Source of the DNA: an uncultured Clostridia bacterium
Lineage (GTDB): Bacteria > Bacillota > Clostridia > TANB77 > CAG-508
Assembly: GCA_944390695.1 (NCBI GenBank)
Contig: CALXQP010000028.1
Coordinates: 1-37,618 of the forward strand
Length of the DNA: 37,618 bases
Reading direction: 5' to 3'
Made by a program: the position numbers and the translations under genes. Under the pieces are notes generated by a model. The model did not search any database and was not told the DNA's origin. It worked only from the letters and a program-made list of their open reading frames with translations. Positions 16,460-25,576 of this stretch are shown here, in pieces; position 1 is the first letter of the stretch; each line of letters begins with the position of its first letter.

Positions 16460-18586
16460 TTATTTATTCCAAAATTCTTTAACCATATAATATGATTTTT
16501 TTAATCTTTCATGATATGTTACATTTCTGCCCCATCCAGTTAATTTGAATTCATCCATTTTTATTCTTTGTTCTTTATTTTCTTCTGTTCCTATTCCCAC
16601 ATACATCTTATCTATTTGTATTTCTTCTACACCATAATTTTCATAATAATCATCATGTATTTTCATTTCTGATGGATTTGAAAAATTTAATAATCCCCAT
16701 GGTAATTTTATCTCTATATTATCTCCATTTATACAAAAATCTGCAAGAGAATTAAAATCTGCTGCATCTGGATTTGCATTTCCATATATTAATTTCCCTG
16801 TTTCATATACTTCTGATTTTGCAGTATTATCTCCTGTTTCCAAAGGTGTTGCTGTTTGTAATAAAAGATTTATATTTTTAAATATTGTTGTTGTTTTATC
16901 AGGTATATTTATATAAGCACTTTCTCCTGTTACTTGTCTATTTGACATTGCTCTTAAAATTTCATATCTTTCTTGTACTTGTACTCTACTATTTTCTTTT
17001 CCATCTATTACAATAATAAAATCTGCATTTTTTTCTAATTTCAAATCATAATTTGAACAATAATTACTTCCAGTTTTAGGTGTTGTATCTATTGGTATAT
17101 AAAGTTTTGTTTGTTCATTATAATTAGCTTTATTTACTAAAAAATATATAAATTTTTCATCATATTTCATTGAAAGACTCATATCTTTATTTTTAGATAC
17201 AATATCTTCTTCTTTCCATTCAGAAACATCTCCATCTACATAACATACACTTTTTTCTGTTCCTGGGTCAAATGAAAGTAGTCCGAAATATTGCTCATTT
17301 GTTTGATAATCACTCCAAAATGGAGTTTTTTGCAAATCTACTGCATTCATTGTATTCCATGTTCTTTTAAACCACTCATCTTGCCATGTAAATACAATTC
17401 CTCCTGCACATCCTGCTTCCATTATTTGATTATAACAACTTATAATTGCTTCACCTTGTTCTGTTTCTGACATTCCTCCTTGATTTCTTCCTGTATTTTT
17501 ATCTTTTTGTGCCATTCCTCTTGAACTTGGAACACCAAATTCTGTTATAAGTACTGGAATTGAATGATGTTCTACTACTTTTTTTAGATATGCCAAATAT
17601 GTATTTATATTTCCATTTTCATCTTTATATTGATTTATGTCTCCCTCATAACTTAAATAATCAGGATAATATGGATATATATGATATGAAGCAAATGTTC
17701 CAGAAATTACTTTATCTGTAGTTTTTATATGTTCTACATCTACTTTTGCTATTTTTCTAAAATAATTTTCTACTTCTAATGAATAGTCAAATGGATCTGT
17801 TGTTGGCCAATTCGAAAATGCCACTAATTTTTGAGTTTTATATCTTTTTGTTTCATATTCAATAATTTTATCTCCAACTTGTGCAAGAATTGCCTCAAAA
17901 GGTGTAGCATCTTCTGTTGTATACATATATTTACCTTGATATGTATTTTTATCTGGATGCATTTTATTTGTATATTGTACTGTTACATCTTCCCATTCAA
18001 CACCTAAAATATATCCAATTGTCCATTTTGAAATATCTTTTAAATATGATCCATTTCCATATTTATCATTAGCAGATATCTTTCTATTTCCATGTAATAC
18101 ATCAACTAATATTTTAGAATCATATAACATTTCTCCTAAAAATTCATCATCATATGCATCTCTACTTGAAAATTGTACATAATCATCTACCCATAATCCA
18201 TGTATTAAATATAATGGATTATCATTTTCAACATTATATTCATAAAAAGCATTATAAAAGTCATCACCTAAAATTGTATATACTCTTATCGTATTTGCTC
18301 CCATTTCTTGTATTAATTTAAACCATCTTTTATATGTTTCTTTATCAATTGCATAATCTGTTGCAAACTTTCCTGGCAAACCAGCTCCTAAATCTACACC
18401 TTTTATTTCAAATTTTTCATAATTACCATTTTTGTTTATATAAATCTCTTTACCTTGTGTTTTTGCAAATGTAGTAGGTTCTTTATTAGGTTCAAAGTCT
18501 ATGAATATTCCTAATCTATAAAACATTATTTCATATATAGCAAATAAAGAAATAATTATTATACATATTATTAAAAATTTCTTCAT
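16460..18586 (-). CDS. Membrane-anchored glycoside hydrolase-like protein with CBM9-like C-terminus
   Basis: The 708-residue protein has an N-terminal membrane anchor (residues 4-26) and an extracytoplasmic TIM-barrel of clan GH-A type. MGANTIRVYTILGDDFY is a typical second strand, GYILGVEWED (191-200) carries the likely acid/base Glu, and IPVLITEFGVPSSRG has Glu349 as the likely nucleophile. The tail from about residue 425 (YVDGDVSEWKEEDIV, KYDEKFIYFLVNK) resembles CBM9-like domains. In other exopolysaccharide loci a glycosidase (for example BcsZ or PelA) trims the polymer and aids export, and a similar job is inferred here. It is co-oriented with the synthase genes, 19 nt after cotH. Substrate unknown. 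Confidence 0.82.
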   Translation of the reverse strand: MKKFLIICIIIISLFAIYEIMFYRLGIFIDFEPNKEPTTFAKTQGKEIYINKNGNYEKFEIKGVDLGAGLPGKFATDYAIDKETYKRWFKLIQEMGANTIRVYTILGDDFYNAFYEYNVENDNPLYLIHGLWVDDYVQFSSRDAYDDEFLGEMLYDSKILVDVLHGNRKISANDKYGNGSYLKDISKWTIGYILGVEWEDVTVQYTNKMHPDKNTYQGKYMYTTEDATPFEAILAQVGDKIIEYETKRYKTQKLVAFSNWPTTDPFDYSLEVENYFRKIAKVDVEHIKTTDKVISGTFASYHIYPYYPDYLSYEGDINQYKDENGNINTYLAYLKKVVEHHSIPVLITEFGVPSSRGMAQKDKNTGRNQGGMSETEQGEAIISCYNQIMEAGCAGGIVFTWQDEWFKRTWNTMNAVDLQKTPFWSDYQTNEQYFGLLSFDPGTEKSVCYVDGDVSEWKEEDIVSKNKDMSLSMKYDEKFIYFLVNKANYNEQTKLYIPIDTTPKTGSNYCSNYDLKLEKNADFIIVIDGKENSRVQVQERYEILRAMSNRQVTGESAYINIPDKTTTIFKNINLLLQTATPLETGDNTAKSEVYETGKLIYGNANPDAADFNSLADFCINGDNIEIKLPWGLLNFSNPSEMKIHDDYYENYGVEEIQIDKMYVGIGTEENKEQRIKMDEFKLTGWGRNVTYHERLKKSYYMVKEFWNK

Positions 18587-18605
18587 ATTAAAACTTCGCC
18601 CCCTT

Positions 18606-20012
18606 TTAGTGAATATATTTTTTATTTGTAGAACTATGGCTAAATTGATGTAAATCTTCTATATGTTCATCTAACCATTTTCCTCTATTTCTTATAAAAT
18701 CTTTCATTTGATTAACAGCTTCTTCATAAGAACCTATTTTTCTTTCTCCCTCTAACATGTCATATTCTGGTAAAAAAGAATATCCCCAAATTTCAAAATT
18801 TCTATCTTTAGCATCTCCTAAATATTCTATTGTACTATCAATATAATTCATTAAATATTCTTCATTTAAATATGTTCTTCTTAATTCTTTATATCTATTT
18901 ACAATTTTATCCACAAATTCTTCATCTTTTAATAACATATAATACCATAAATTATTTTGAAAATCGAAATCAAAATTTGTAAGTGTATCATTTCTATAAT
19001 TATCACACGCTGAGTTAAAATCCCACATACATAAACTTAATTTACCTCTTACATCTTTGTATATATATGTTGAAAGATTCATTGCATCATAATTTTGTGT
19101 AAATTCATTAATAATAAAATAATCTACAAATGAATCTACATTTATGTATTTTTCATATTCCCTATAATCAAAAGAATATAAAGCTTTTTCAAATTTGCTT
19201 ATATCTTTTTCTATATATTCTTTCAGCTGTAAACTGTTTTCATTAACTTTTGGATATATAATATCCATTGCTTGTCTTTCACCTATAAATAATGTATATT
19301 TTGTAAAATTATCTACTTGCCTATATGGATTAGTACTTCCTCTATCTAATCTTACAATATAACTTGATACTACATCATCATCTTCTGCTAATGATATATC
19401 TATTCTTTCTTCTCCAACTGAAATACTATCCATCATTACATATAAACCTTTATATTCATTATTTATAAATAATTCGCAAAATCTTGTATTCGGAGCATAT
19501 CCCATAATTTCTGCTCCAATATTATACCACATATAATTTCTTATTAATGTTTTATCTAGAAATGGTCCATGTAAAACCCATTCATCATGTTCCCCCATTC
19601 CCATTACAGATTTTTTATTTTTAGTTTCATCTTCATTTATAAATTTTAACAAATAATTCTTTTTATCAAAAAGCCTTGATGAAGCACCTCTTATTCTAGT
19701 TACAGCTATAGTTTCTAATGCTGGTGTATCTGATAAATAATTGTTTCTTTGTTCTTGTGTATCAAAAATTTTCACATCTGTTTTTATTGTGCTTCCATCT
19801 CTAGATTCTCCTGGAATCTTTAATCCTTTTGTATCAATTGTTACTATTGGCAAATGTGTATTAAATTCATCAACATTATCTGTTTTTATTTCTTTTGTAT
19901 TAGCCAAATGTTGATGTATTCTATTTTTTTCATTTATATTTACTGAATTTGCTACTACTGTAGTAAACATTAATATTACACAAACTAAAATACATATTAT
20001 CTTATTTTTCAT
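18606..20012 (-). CDS. CotH-family protein (exported, kinase-like fold)
   Basis: The 468-residue protein has an N-terminal signal or anchor (residues 4-22). It shows CotH motifs: RGASSRLFDKKNYLLKF (about 108-124), WVLHGPFLDKTLIRNY, YKGLYVMMDSIS and CMWDFNSACDN. Bacillus CotH is an atypical protein kinase acting on spore-coat proteins, but many exported CotH proteins sit in polysaccharide loci next to VTC and DUF4956 proteins, as here. It starts 5 nt after the DUF4956 stop. An extracytoplasmic role linked to the polymer is inferred; kinase activity outside the cell would need an unusual phosphate donor, for which the VTC neighbour is a suggestive partner. Confidence 0.88.
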   Translation of the reverse strand: MKNKIICILVCVILMFTTVVANSVNINEKNRIHQHLANTKEIKTDNVDEFNTHLPIVTIDTKGLKIPGESRDGSTIKTDVKIFDTQEQRNNYLSDTPALETIAVTRIRGASSRLFDKKNYLLKFINEDETKNKKSVMGMGEHDEWVLHGPFLDKTLIRNYMWYNIGAEIMGYAPNTRFCELFINNEYKGLYVMMDSISVGEERIDISLAEDDDVVSSYIVRLDRGSTNPYRQVDNFTKYTLFIGERQAMDIIYPKVNENSLQLKEYIEKDISKFEKALYSFDYREYEKYINVDSFVDYFIINEFTQNYDAMNLSTYIYKDVRGKLSLCMWDFNSACDNYRNDTLTNFDFDFQNNLWYYMLLKDEEFVDKIVNRYKELRRTYLNEEYLMNYIDSTIEYLGDAKDRNFEIWGYSFLPEYDMLEGERKIGSYEEAVNQMKDFIRNRGKWLDEHIEDLHQFSHSSTNKKYIH

Positions 20013-20017
20013 ATTTC

Positions 20018-20695
20018 TTACCCACTAATCTCATCACTTTGAGCTACAATATTTACATATTCTACAGTTCCTAATTCATATAATAAGTCTGTAATATTTT
20101 TATCATTTTGATTTACTAAATTATATGTTTTACTTGAAAGCTCATAAATAAATTCCACACTATCTTGTGTTGTATTTTTTACTTTTAAAATAGCTTTTCT
20201 ATCAAAATATTTGAATACTGTTGATTCAACATTTCTTTCAACTACTTTACCTGATCTAATAATTAAAAGCATTCTTTCATCATTTTTTACTCTGCCTAAA
20301 ATTAATGTTATAACAAATACAGCTATACTTCCTATAGCGGCTACAGTATAGTCTCCAACGCCACAACAAATACCAACTATTATTGCCCAAAATATATATA
20401 CTGTGTCTCTTGAATCTTTTATTGCAGTTCTAAATCTAACTATTGACAATGCTCCTACCATTCCTAATGATAATGCAACATTATTTCCTATTACTGTCAT
20501 TACCATTCCTGTAAGTGTTGCTAATATTACTAATGATGTATTAAATTTTTTGCTATATATTGTTCCTGCATGTGTTAATTTATAAGATACAAATATTACA
20601 AAACCTAAAATTAAAGACATTGCAATATGCATCACCATCTCTTCTATTGTTAATTGACTTCCATTTTCTAATATACTAAATAAATTTTCCTTCAT
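20018..20695 (-). CDS. DUF4956 membrane protein
   Basis: The 225-residue protein has about four membrane helices in the first 145 residues and a soluble C-terminal domain. The family-typical stretch SLGMVGALSIVRFRTAIKDS between helices is clear. DUF4956 proteins are commonly found beside VTC-type polyphosphate polymerase-domain proteins and CotH; both neighbours are present here. The function is not established. The membrane core plus cytoplasmic tail could form a channel or transporter. Start ATG with a GAGAGG ribosome site; the 111-nt gap to the upstream VTC gene holds a palindrome. Confidence 0.88.
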   Translation of the reverse strand: MKENLFSILENGSQLTIEEMVMHIAMSLILGFVIFVSYKLTHAGTIYSKKFNTSLVILATLTGMVMTVIGNNVALSLGMVGALSIVRFRTAIKDSRDTVYIFWAIIVGICCGVGDYTVAAIGSIAVFVITLILGRVKNDERMLLIIRSGKVVERNVESTVFKYFDRKAILKVKNTTQDSVEFIYELSSKTYNLVNQNDKNITDLLYELGTVEYVNIVAQSDEISG

Positions 20696-20762
20696 TTTTT
20701 ATTCATCCTCTCTTTTTTCATTCATATATTCTTTTTTATAAACTTAGACTAGTAATTATAAC

Positions 20763-20806
20763 TTTTAATTATAATAGAAAAGTAAAATTTCATATTATAT
20801 TAAAAA
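20763..20806. repeat. Palindromic intergenic repeat, copy 1
   Basis: TTTTAATTATAATAGAAAAG pairs imperfectly with the right half ending in ATATTATATTAAAAA. It is related to the palindromes at 24843, 26154 and 26387. It lies between the VTC gene and DUF4956 and might end or attenuate transcription inside the operon. Confidence 0.6.
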
Positions 20807-21505
20807 TTATAAATACAAATAATTTAATGTTACTGTTCTTGCCAAACAATATTTACTTACAGATACTTCTGATTTCGCTACTTTATCTAACATGTTTTTT
20901 ATGTAACTTAACAAAAATCCATTATATTTAACTTCTAAAATTGTATTATCTTTACTAAATACAGGATACATATTCAAATTTTTCGAAAATATATCAAAAC
21001 ACGATTCTGTTGCAATTATGTTTGTATCAAATGTTATTCTTATATTATTTTCTTTTGCAACAAATGCTTTTCTATTATATTGAACTATTGCTTTTGGCAT
21101 ATAACAATACATTTTCATTATTCCATAACATTCTTTTGCAAAATCTTCTTTATATTTTAATAATATTTCATAATTTCCTTTGCATAATTTTTCAGCATCT
21201 TGTCTTTTTAACGCTAATGACCTTTTTAATTGATAAGCTCCTTGTTTTTGTTTCATTTCTAATATTGCAAAATCATCATCTGGATTATAAACTCTTAATC
21301 TAATCTTTTTTCTTATTTCTACTCCATCTTCTTTTTCTTTAAAATCTCTTTCATAAATTGTGTCAAAATACAATGATCTTACAATATAACCATTTGTACC
21401 ATTATGTTTATCACTTATCAAAAATTTTTCAAGATAATTTTTTAATTTATAAGATTCTATTGTACCTATCAAATACTTTTTTTCTTGTCTTGCAACTTCA
21501 TTCAA
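20807..21505 (-). CDS. VTC-type polyphosphate polymerase-domain protein (triphosphate tunnel fold)
   Basis: The 232-residue protein has the VTC/triphosphate-tunnel pattern of alternating charged strands: ARQEKKYLI, YIVRSLYFDT, EIRKKIRLRVYN, FAILEMKQKQG, VQYNRKAF, IRITFDTN, ILEVKYNG and VSKYCLAR. Yeast Vtc4 uses this fold to make polyphosphate from ATP; bacterial single-domain members are little studied. The best start is TTG at 21503-21505, behind an AGGAG ribosome site with a 10-nt gap. It follows the metallo-beta-lactamase-fold gene by 53 nt and precedes DUF4956, so it belongs to the polysaccharide locus. The fold is clear; the activity is inferred. Confidence 0.88.
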   Translation of the reverse strand: MNEVARQEKKYLIGTIESYKLKNYLEKFLISDKHNGTNGYIVRSLYFDTIYERDFKEKEDGVEIRKKIRLRVYNPDDDFAILEMKQKQGAYQLKRSLALKRQDAEKLCKGNYEILLKYKEDFAKECYGIMKMYCYMPKAIVQYNRKAFVAKENNIRITFDTNIIATESCFDIFSKNLNMYPVFSKDNTILEVKYNGFLLSYIKNMLDKVAKSEVSVSKYCLARTVTLNYLYL

Positions 21506-21558
21506 TTTGATTTCACTCCTTTCTCAAAATTGTAATCTTTATATATAAAATTGTTCTA

Positions 21559-22347
21559 TTACTCAAATGATACTTCTACTGACCTGTCTTTTGTTAATCT
21601 TATTTTACAATCTATTTCTTCTAATTTTTTTATTATTTCCTCATCTGGTTCATTTCCAGTTATTACTGCCATTTTAGGTTTTACTTTTTCTATAAATTCT
21701 TTAGATAATTCGCTTTTTCTACCATGTGCTGGATATTTTAGCAAATCTACTTCTGGCAAACTTTCTATAATATCTTGTATTCTCTCCTCTTTTATATCTC
21801 CTGTATATAATGCTTTTCTTCCTTTAAAATTTATTAATGTTATTAGTGAATTATTATTTGAATCTTCATACTTATTTGTAGGTGGATATATTTTTATTTC
21901 TAGATCTTCTATTTGCAAAACTTTTTCTTCTTTTATTACTAAATTTTCTATATCTTTTTCTTCTATTATTTTATTTAATTCTTCTTGTAAATCTGAATTT
22001 TTATTATAATCTGTTTGAAATATTTGACCTACTTCATAATTTTCTATCAAATATTTTGCATTTCCTATATGGTCTTTATCTGGATGTGTTAATATTAAAT
22101 AATCAATTTTTTTTATTTTTCTTCTTTTAAATTCTTTTTCTATTTTTCCTTGATCTTTTTTCTCTCCAGTATCAATCATTATAATATTTTCTTTATAACT
22201 AATTATACTTGAGTCTGCTTCTTCTAAAGCGAAAAAATAAAAATTTACTTTGTCTTTTTCTAACATCTTATTAGTTAGTAATTTAATAGACATAAATAAC
22301 AAAATCACTATTATTAATATTACAATTATTATACCTTTTTTCACCAT
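21559..22347 (-). CDS. Membrane-anchored metallo-beta-lactamase-fold hydrolase (ComEC/Rec2-like domain)
   Basis: The 262-residue protein has one N-terminal membrane helix (about residues 5-24) and an extracytoplasmic metallo-beta-lactamase domain: IIMIDTG, LILTHPDKDHIGN (the HxDxDH metal motif), NNNSLITLI, ALYTGDIKEE and LLKYPAHGRKSE. It resembles the C-terminal domain of ComEC without the channel part; such proteins are thought to cleave phosphodiesters. It is the first gene after a near-consensus promoter, and the next genes follow on the same strand without a strong terminator. It may therefore be the first gene of the polysaccharide operon. Metal ligands look intact; the substrate is unknown. 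Confidence 0.85.
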   Translation of the reverse strand: MVKKGIIIVILIIVILLFMSIKLLTNKMLEKDKVNFYFFALEEADSSIISYKENIIMIDTGEKKDQGKIEKEFKRRKIKKIDYLILTHPDKDHIGNAKYLIENYEVGQIFQTDYNKNSDLQEELNKIIEEKDIENLVIKEEKVLQIEDLEIKIYPPTNKYEDSNNNSLITLINFKGRKALYTGDIKEERIQDIIESLPEVDLLKYPAHGRKSELSKEFIEKVKPKMAVITGNEPDEEIIKKLEEIDCKIRLTKDRSVEVSFE

Positions 22348-22370
22348 TTTTCTCCTTTATCTAGTTTACC

Positions 22371-22400
22371 ATTATATCACTTCTTGCCATAATATGTCAA
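22371..22400 (-). promoter_or_regulatory. Strong sigma-A promoter
   Basis: On the minus strand a perfect -35 TTGACA (22395-22400), 18-nt spacer, and a perfect -10 TATAAT (22371-22376). It drives the metallo-beta-lactamase-fold gene starting at 22347 and probably the polysaccharide genes behind it. Confidence 0.85.
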
Positions 22401-22411
22401 TCATTAAGTAA

Positions 22412-22435
22412 CAAAAAGAAGTCTAATAATAGACT
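22412..22435 (-). terminator. Terminator of the ABC transporter operon
   Basis: On minus-strand RNA AGUCUA (22435-22430) pairs with UAGACU (22425-22420) and UCUUUUUG follows. It starts about 25 nt after the permease stop codon and lies just ahead of the next promoter. Confidence 0.7.
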
Positions 22436-22459
22436 CCTTTTTGTTTTTGCTCAAACTTA

Positions 22460-23887
22460 TTAAATTATATCTCTTTTATTAAAACTATCATACATTGTAA
22501 CTAGCATAAGAATTGCACATACACCCAATACTCCAAGAGAAAATCCTAAAGATGTTGAAGTTGCAAAACTTCCTGCATTAATTGCCATTAGATTAGTTGC
22601 ATTTTCAAATATTTTCTCAGAAATATTCAAATTATTAAATGGTACAAATCTTATCCAATCTTTAGTAATAAATCGATTTAATATTGCCATAAAAATTGAA
22701 TTTCCCATATATATAGCGACACTAAAGCTTACAGATACTGCAGTATTTCTAGTTATAACAGAAAGCATTAATGCAAATAATGCAAATATTATTACAGGAA
22801 TCATTTTTGCTAAATAAGTTAAAACTGTATATAATGTATTTCCTATAGTTTGAACTTCTCCATTTTCTACATAAATATATGGTTCTCCAGTTTCAGCAAA
22901 AAATACATTTGCTAATATTACACTAATTAAAGAAGCAATTACTGTAATTATTATAATATAAAATAATAATGATAAGATTTTTGCAGTTAAGATCTTCCAT
23001 CTCTTATTTGGTGTTAAAGCCCAAAATTTTATTGTTCCTGTTGAAACTTCTGTTGATATCATTCCACCTGCAATTACTATTGCTGTAATTGCTATTGCAG
23101 ATATTACAAATGTTGATGATAAATATTCAAAAATTGTTCTATAATTTTCAGAATATTCAATTTGTGGCATATTATGTTCTAATCTATATATATTCATTTT
23201 TATTGAATCTTCATTTTCTTGTTTTTTTTCTGCAGTTAATACCTTATTATTCTCATCCATATTTGTTCTATTAGAATTTTGAGCATTTTCTATATTAGTT
23301 ATTGCTGCAGTTTTCCAGAAAGGTGTATCTGCTGTTTTTCCTACTTCATATTTTTCTTTTAATTCCAAAATCATTATTTTGTCATCATATTCAACTTGTG
23401 ATATTAGTTTATCATCTAATTCTTGTTTTAATTCTTGTTTTTGCATTTGAATATATCCATTAAAATCATTATCTTCTAATTTTTTAGTTAAATCTGCAAT
23501 TTCCGCTTCTTTAATATTTTCCTCAAATTGCAAATCAACTATTTTTCTAATAATTTCATTTTTCCAAATATTTTCATATGGATTTATATCATATTTTAAA
23601 CTCAATTTTAAAGTTTGTAATTCTTGTTCCATCATATTTTTAGATTCTTCATCAATTTGAGGATTTTCTAAAGATTCTTCTATATATCCTATTTGTGATT
23701 CTGTTTCTTGTCTCCAATCATAGCCACTTGAATTAATCTCATATGAATTATTAGTTTTTTGTATAATTTTTACTAATCCTAATATACCTACTAATGAAAT
23801 TAAAATAACTATTAATAATATTTTTGTAGAAAGTTTTTTCCATGTTTTTATATTTTCATCTATAAATAATTTCCAAATTTTACTCAT
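22460..23887 (-). CDS. ABC-2 type transporter permease
   Basis: With the start chosen at ATG 23885-23887, the protein has 475 residues. One membrane helix lies at about 20-42. A roughly 200-residue Glu/Lys/Gln-rich extracytoplasmic loop (about 45-240) with coiled-coil character follows, then five or six helices with GGMISTEVSTGTIKFWALTP, the typical ABC-2 EVxxGT segment. The start overlaps the end of the ATPase gene by 8 nt and has GGGAGG upstream; an in-frame start 9 codons earlier lacks a good ribosome site. With the ATPase it forms an exporter, perhaps for a peptide or for defence against one. The large external loop is unusual and may bind substrate. Confidence 0.88.
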   Translation of the reverse strand: MSKIWKLFIDENIKTWKKLSTKILLIVILISLVGILGLVKIIQKTNNSYEINSSGYDWRQETESQIGYIEESLENPQIDEESKNMMEQELQTLKLSLKYDINPYENIWKNEIIRKIVDLQFEENIKEAEIADLTKKLEDNDFNGYIQMQKQELKQELDDKLISQVEYDDKIMILELKEKYEVGKTADTPFWKTAAITNIENAQNSNRTNMDENNKVLTAEKKQENEDSIKMNIYRLEHNMPQIEYSENYRTIFEYLSSTFVISAIAITAIVIAGGMISTEVSTGTIKFWALTPNKRWKILTAKILSLLFYIIIITVIASLISVILANVFFAETGEPYIYVENGEVQTIGNTLYTVLTYLAKMIPVIIFALFALMLSVITRNTAVSVSFSVAIYMGNSIFMAILNRFITKDWIRFVPFNNLNISEKIFENATNLMAINAGSFATSTSLGFSLGVLGVCAILMLVTMYDSFNKRDII

Positions 23888-24797
23888 CTTTTTTACCTCC
23901 CTCTGTTGCATCAAAGAATATTTCTTCTAATGTATGTTCTTTTGGTATAACAGCTTTTATAGCAATATCTGCAATAACCAATTCTTTTACAACTTTAGGT
24001 ATTTCCTCTGTTTTAATTGTAATTTCTACATTATTTTCTTCTAATTTTGGTTTAATACCAAATTTTTCTTTTAATATATTTATTGCTTTTTGTGTGTCAT
24101 TTACTCTTAATTCTATTTTTTCAATTATATCTTCTTCTGAATGAGTAATATCTTCTACTTTTACTATTTTTCCATTATCTATAACAGCAACTCTATCACA
24201 CATTAATTGCATTTCTGATAATATATGTGATGATACAAATACTGCAACTCCACTTTTATGTGATATATTTTTTAATATATCTCTTAATTGTTTTATTCCT
24301 GCAGGATCTAAACCATTTGTTGGCTCATCTAAGATTAATACTTTTGGTTTATGTAATAATGTTAAAGCTAATCCTAATCTTTGTTTCATTCCTAATGAAT
24401 ATTTTCCGACTTTATCTTTTGCTCTTTCTTTTAAACCAACTAATTCTATTACTTCCTGAATTCTATCTTCACCTATATTTCTTATTCTTGCATGTAATTT
24501 TAAATTATCTATTGCAGACATATATTTATACATATCTGGATTTTCTACAATTGCTCCTATACATTCCATTGCTTTTTCAAATTGTTTTTTAGTATCATAT
24601 CCATTTACTTTAATTTCACCACTGTCACTTTCTATAAGTTTTAAAATCATTTTTATTGTTGTTGTCTTTCCTGAACCATTTGGACCTAAAAAGCCATATA
24701 TTTCGCCCTCTTTAACTTCAAGGCTGATATCATCTATAACTTTTCTTTTTCCAAATGTTTTGCTTACATTTTTTAATTCTAATACTGTATTTGCCAT
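23880..24797 (-). CDS. ABC transporter ATP-binding protein
   Basis: The 305-residue protein has all ABC ATPase motifs: Walker A GPNGSGKTT (about 39-47), signature YSLGMKQRL, Walker B VLILDEPTNGLDP and the switch His in SSHILSEM. The C-terminal extension of about 80 residues is typical of ABC-2 exporters of the bacitracin/lantibiotic-immunity group. It overlaps the permease gene. The substrate is not readable from the sequence. Start ATG with a GAAAGGATG ribosome site. Confidence 0.95.
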   Translation of the reverse strand: MANTVLELKNVSKTFGKRKVIDDISLEVKEGEIYGFLGPNGSGKTTTIKMILKLIESDSGEIKVNGYDTKKQFEKAMECIGAIVENPDMYKYMSAIDNLKLHARIRNIGEDRIQEVIELVGLKERAKDKVGKYSLGMKQRLGLALTLLHKPKVLILDEPTNGLDPAGIKQLRDILKNISHKSGVAVFVSSHILSEMQLMCDRVAVIDNGKIVKVEDITHSEEDIIEKIELRVNDTQKAINILKEKFGIKPKLEENNVEITIKTEEIPKVVKELVIADIAIKAVIPKEHTLEEIFFDATEGGKKDE

Positions 24798-24842
24798 TTT
24801 TATTTCATCCTTTCTTAAGTTTTTATTTTCTAAAGATTAATC

Positions 24843-24886
24843 TTTTAATATAATAGTCAATTATCACTTTTCTATTATATTAAAAA
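24843..24886. repeat. Palindromic intergenic repeat, copy 2
   Basis: TTTTAATATAATAGTCAAT is followed by its imperfect inverse ending CTATTATATTAAAAA. It covers the stop codon of the gene ending at 24880 and lies before the ABC ATPase. It belongs to the same family as 20763, 26154 and 26387. Confidence 0.65.
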
Positions 24887-25488
24887 TTTGATGTTCTAAC
24901 ATAATATCCGCCATCTGAAGTAATTTGCATATTTATATATACAATTTTCCATTCTCCTTCAACTTTTTGAAGGATCATTTCATCACCTGATGTATAAAAT
25001 GTATCATTTTTTGAAAGTTCTTTATTTGTTATTGTATCAATATATTTATTTTCTTCTTCTACTCTTGTTCCAAAATGTATAGTTACTTGATCACCATCAA
25101 ATTCATAACTAGATATTTTTGTAAGATTTCTATCTAATTTTGTTCGAGTTTCGCTACTATTATATCCTTCACTCAAATAATATCTTAAAACTTCATATTG
25201 TACATCTACTGCATTTTCATTATCTATCATTAATTCTTCTAGTTCTGTATGCATTTCTTTTAAATATTCGTCATCATCTTTAATTTCTACATTTTCTCCA
25301 ATTCTTTGCCTATCTTCTGGTAAAATCAAATATTTGCTTGTAAATTCTATAAATTCCTTACATGAATTTTCTATATCAATTTTATCTTCTTCTCTTTGTT
25401 TTTCTACACTAATTAAATATATTGTTAATGCACTTAATACTATTATTGTTAATATTAATCCTTTGTTTATCTTTTTTAATATTTTCAT
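24880..25488 (-). CDS. Anchored extracytoplasmic protein of unknown function
   Basis: The 202-residue protein has an N-terminal membrane helix (residues 9-27, GLILTIIVLSALTIYLISV) and an acidic extracytoplasmic domain. The C-terminal half (YEFDGDQVTIHFGTRVEEE, ILQKVEGEWKIVYINMQIT) resembles the NTF2/DUF4829-type beta sheets of small exported proteins. I do not recognise a specific family. It stands 82 nt upstream of the ABC ATPase and may be an accessory protein of the exporter. Ribosome site AAAGGAG. Confidence 0.7.
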   Translation of the reverse strand: MKILKKINKGLILTIIVLSALTIYLISVEKQREEDKIDIENSCKEFIEFTSKYLILPEDRQRIGENVEIKDDDEYLKEMHTELEELMIDNENAVDVQYEVLRYYLSEGYNSSETRTKLDRNLTKISSYEFDGDQVTIHFGTRVEEENKYIDTITNKELSKNDTFYTSGDEMILQKVEGEWKIVYINMQITSDGGYYVRTSNF

Positions 25489-25576
25489 TAATATTCTCCT
25501 TTCAATCTTAAAATAATTCCTCTAATTTTATTTAATCTTTCTTTTTAGAGCTTTTAGCCAAAATAATTTTTATATT

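Noticed and set aside
22348..22459. Searched for a c-di-GMP riboswitch before the polysaccharide locus
   Set aside because: The leader is only about 20 nt after the predicted start and shows none of the GEMM core motifs.
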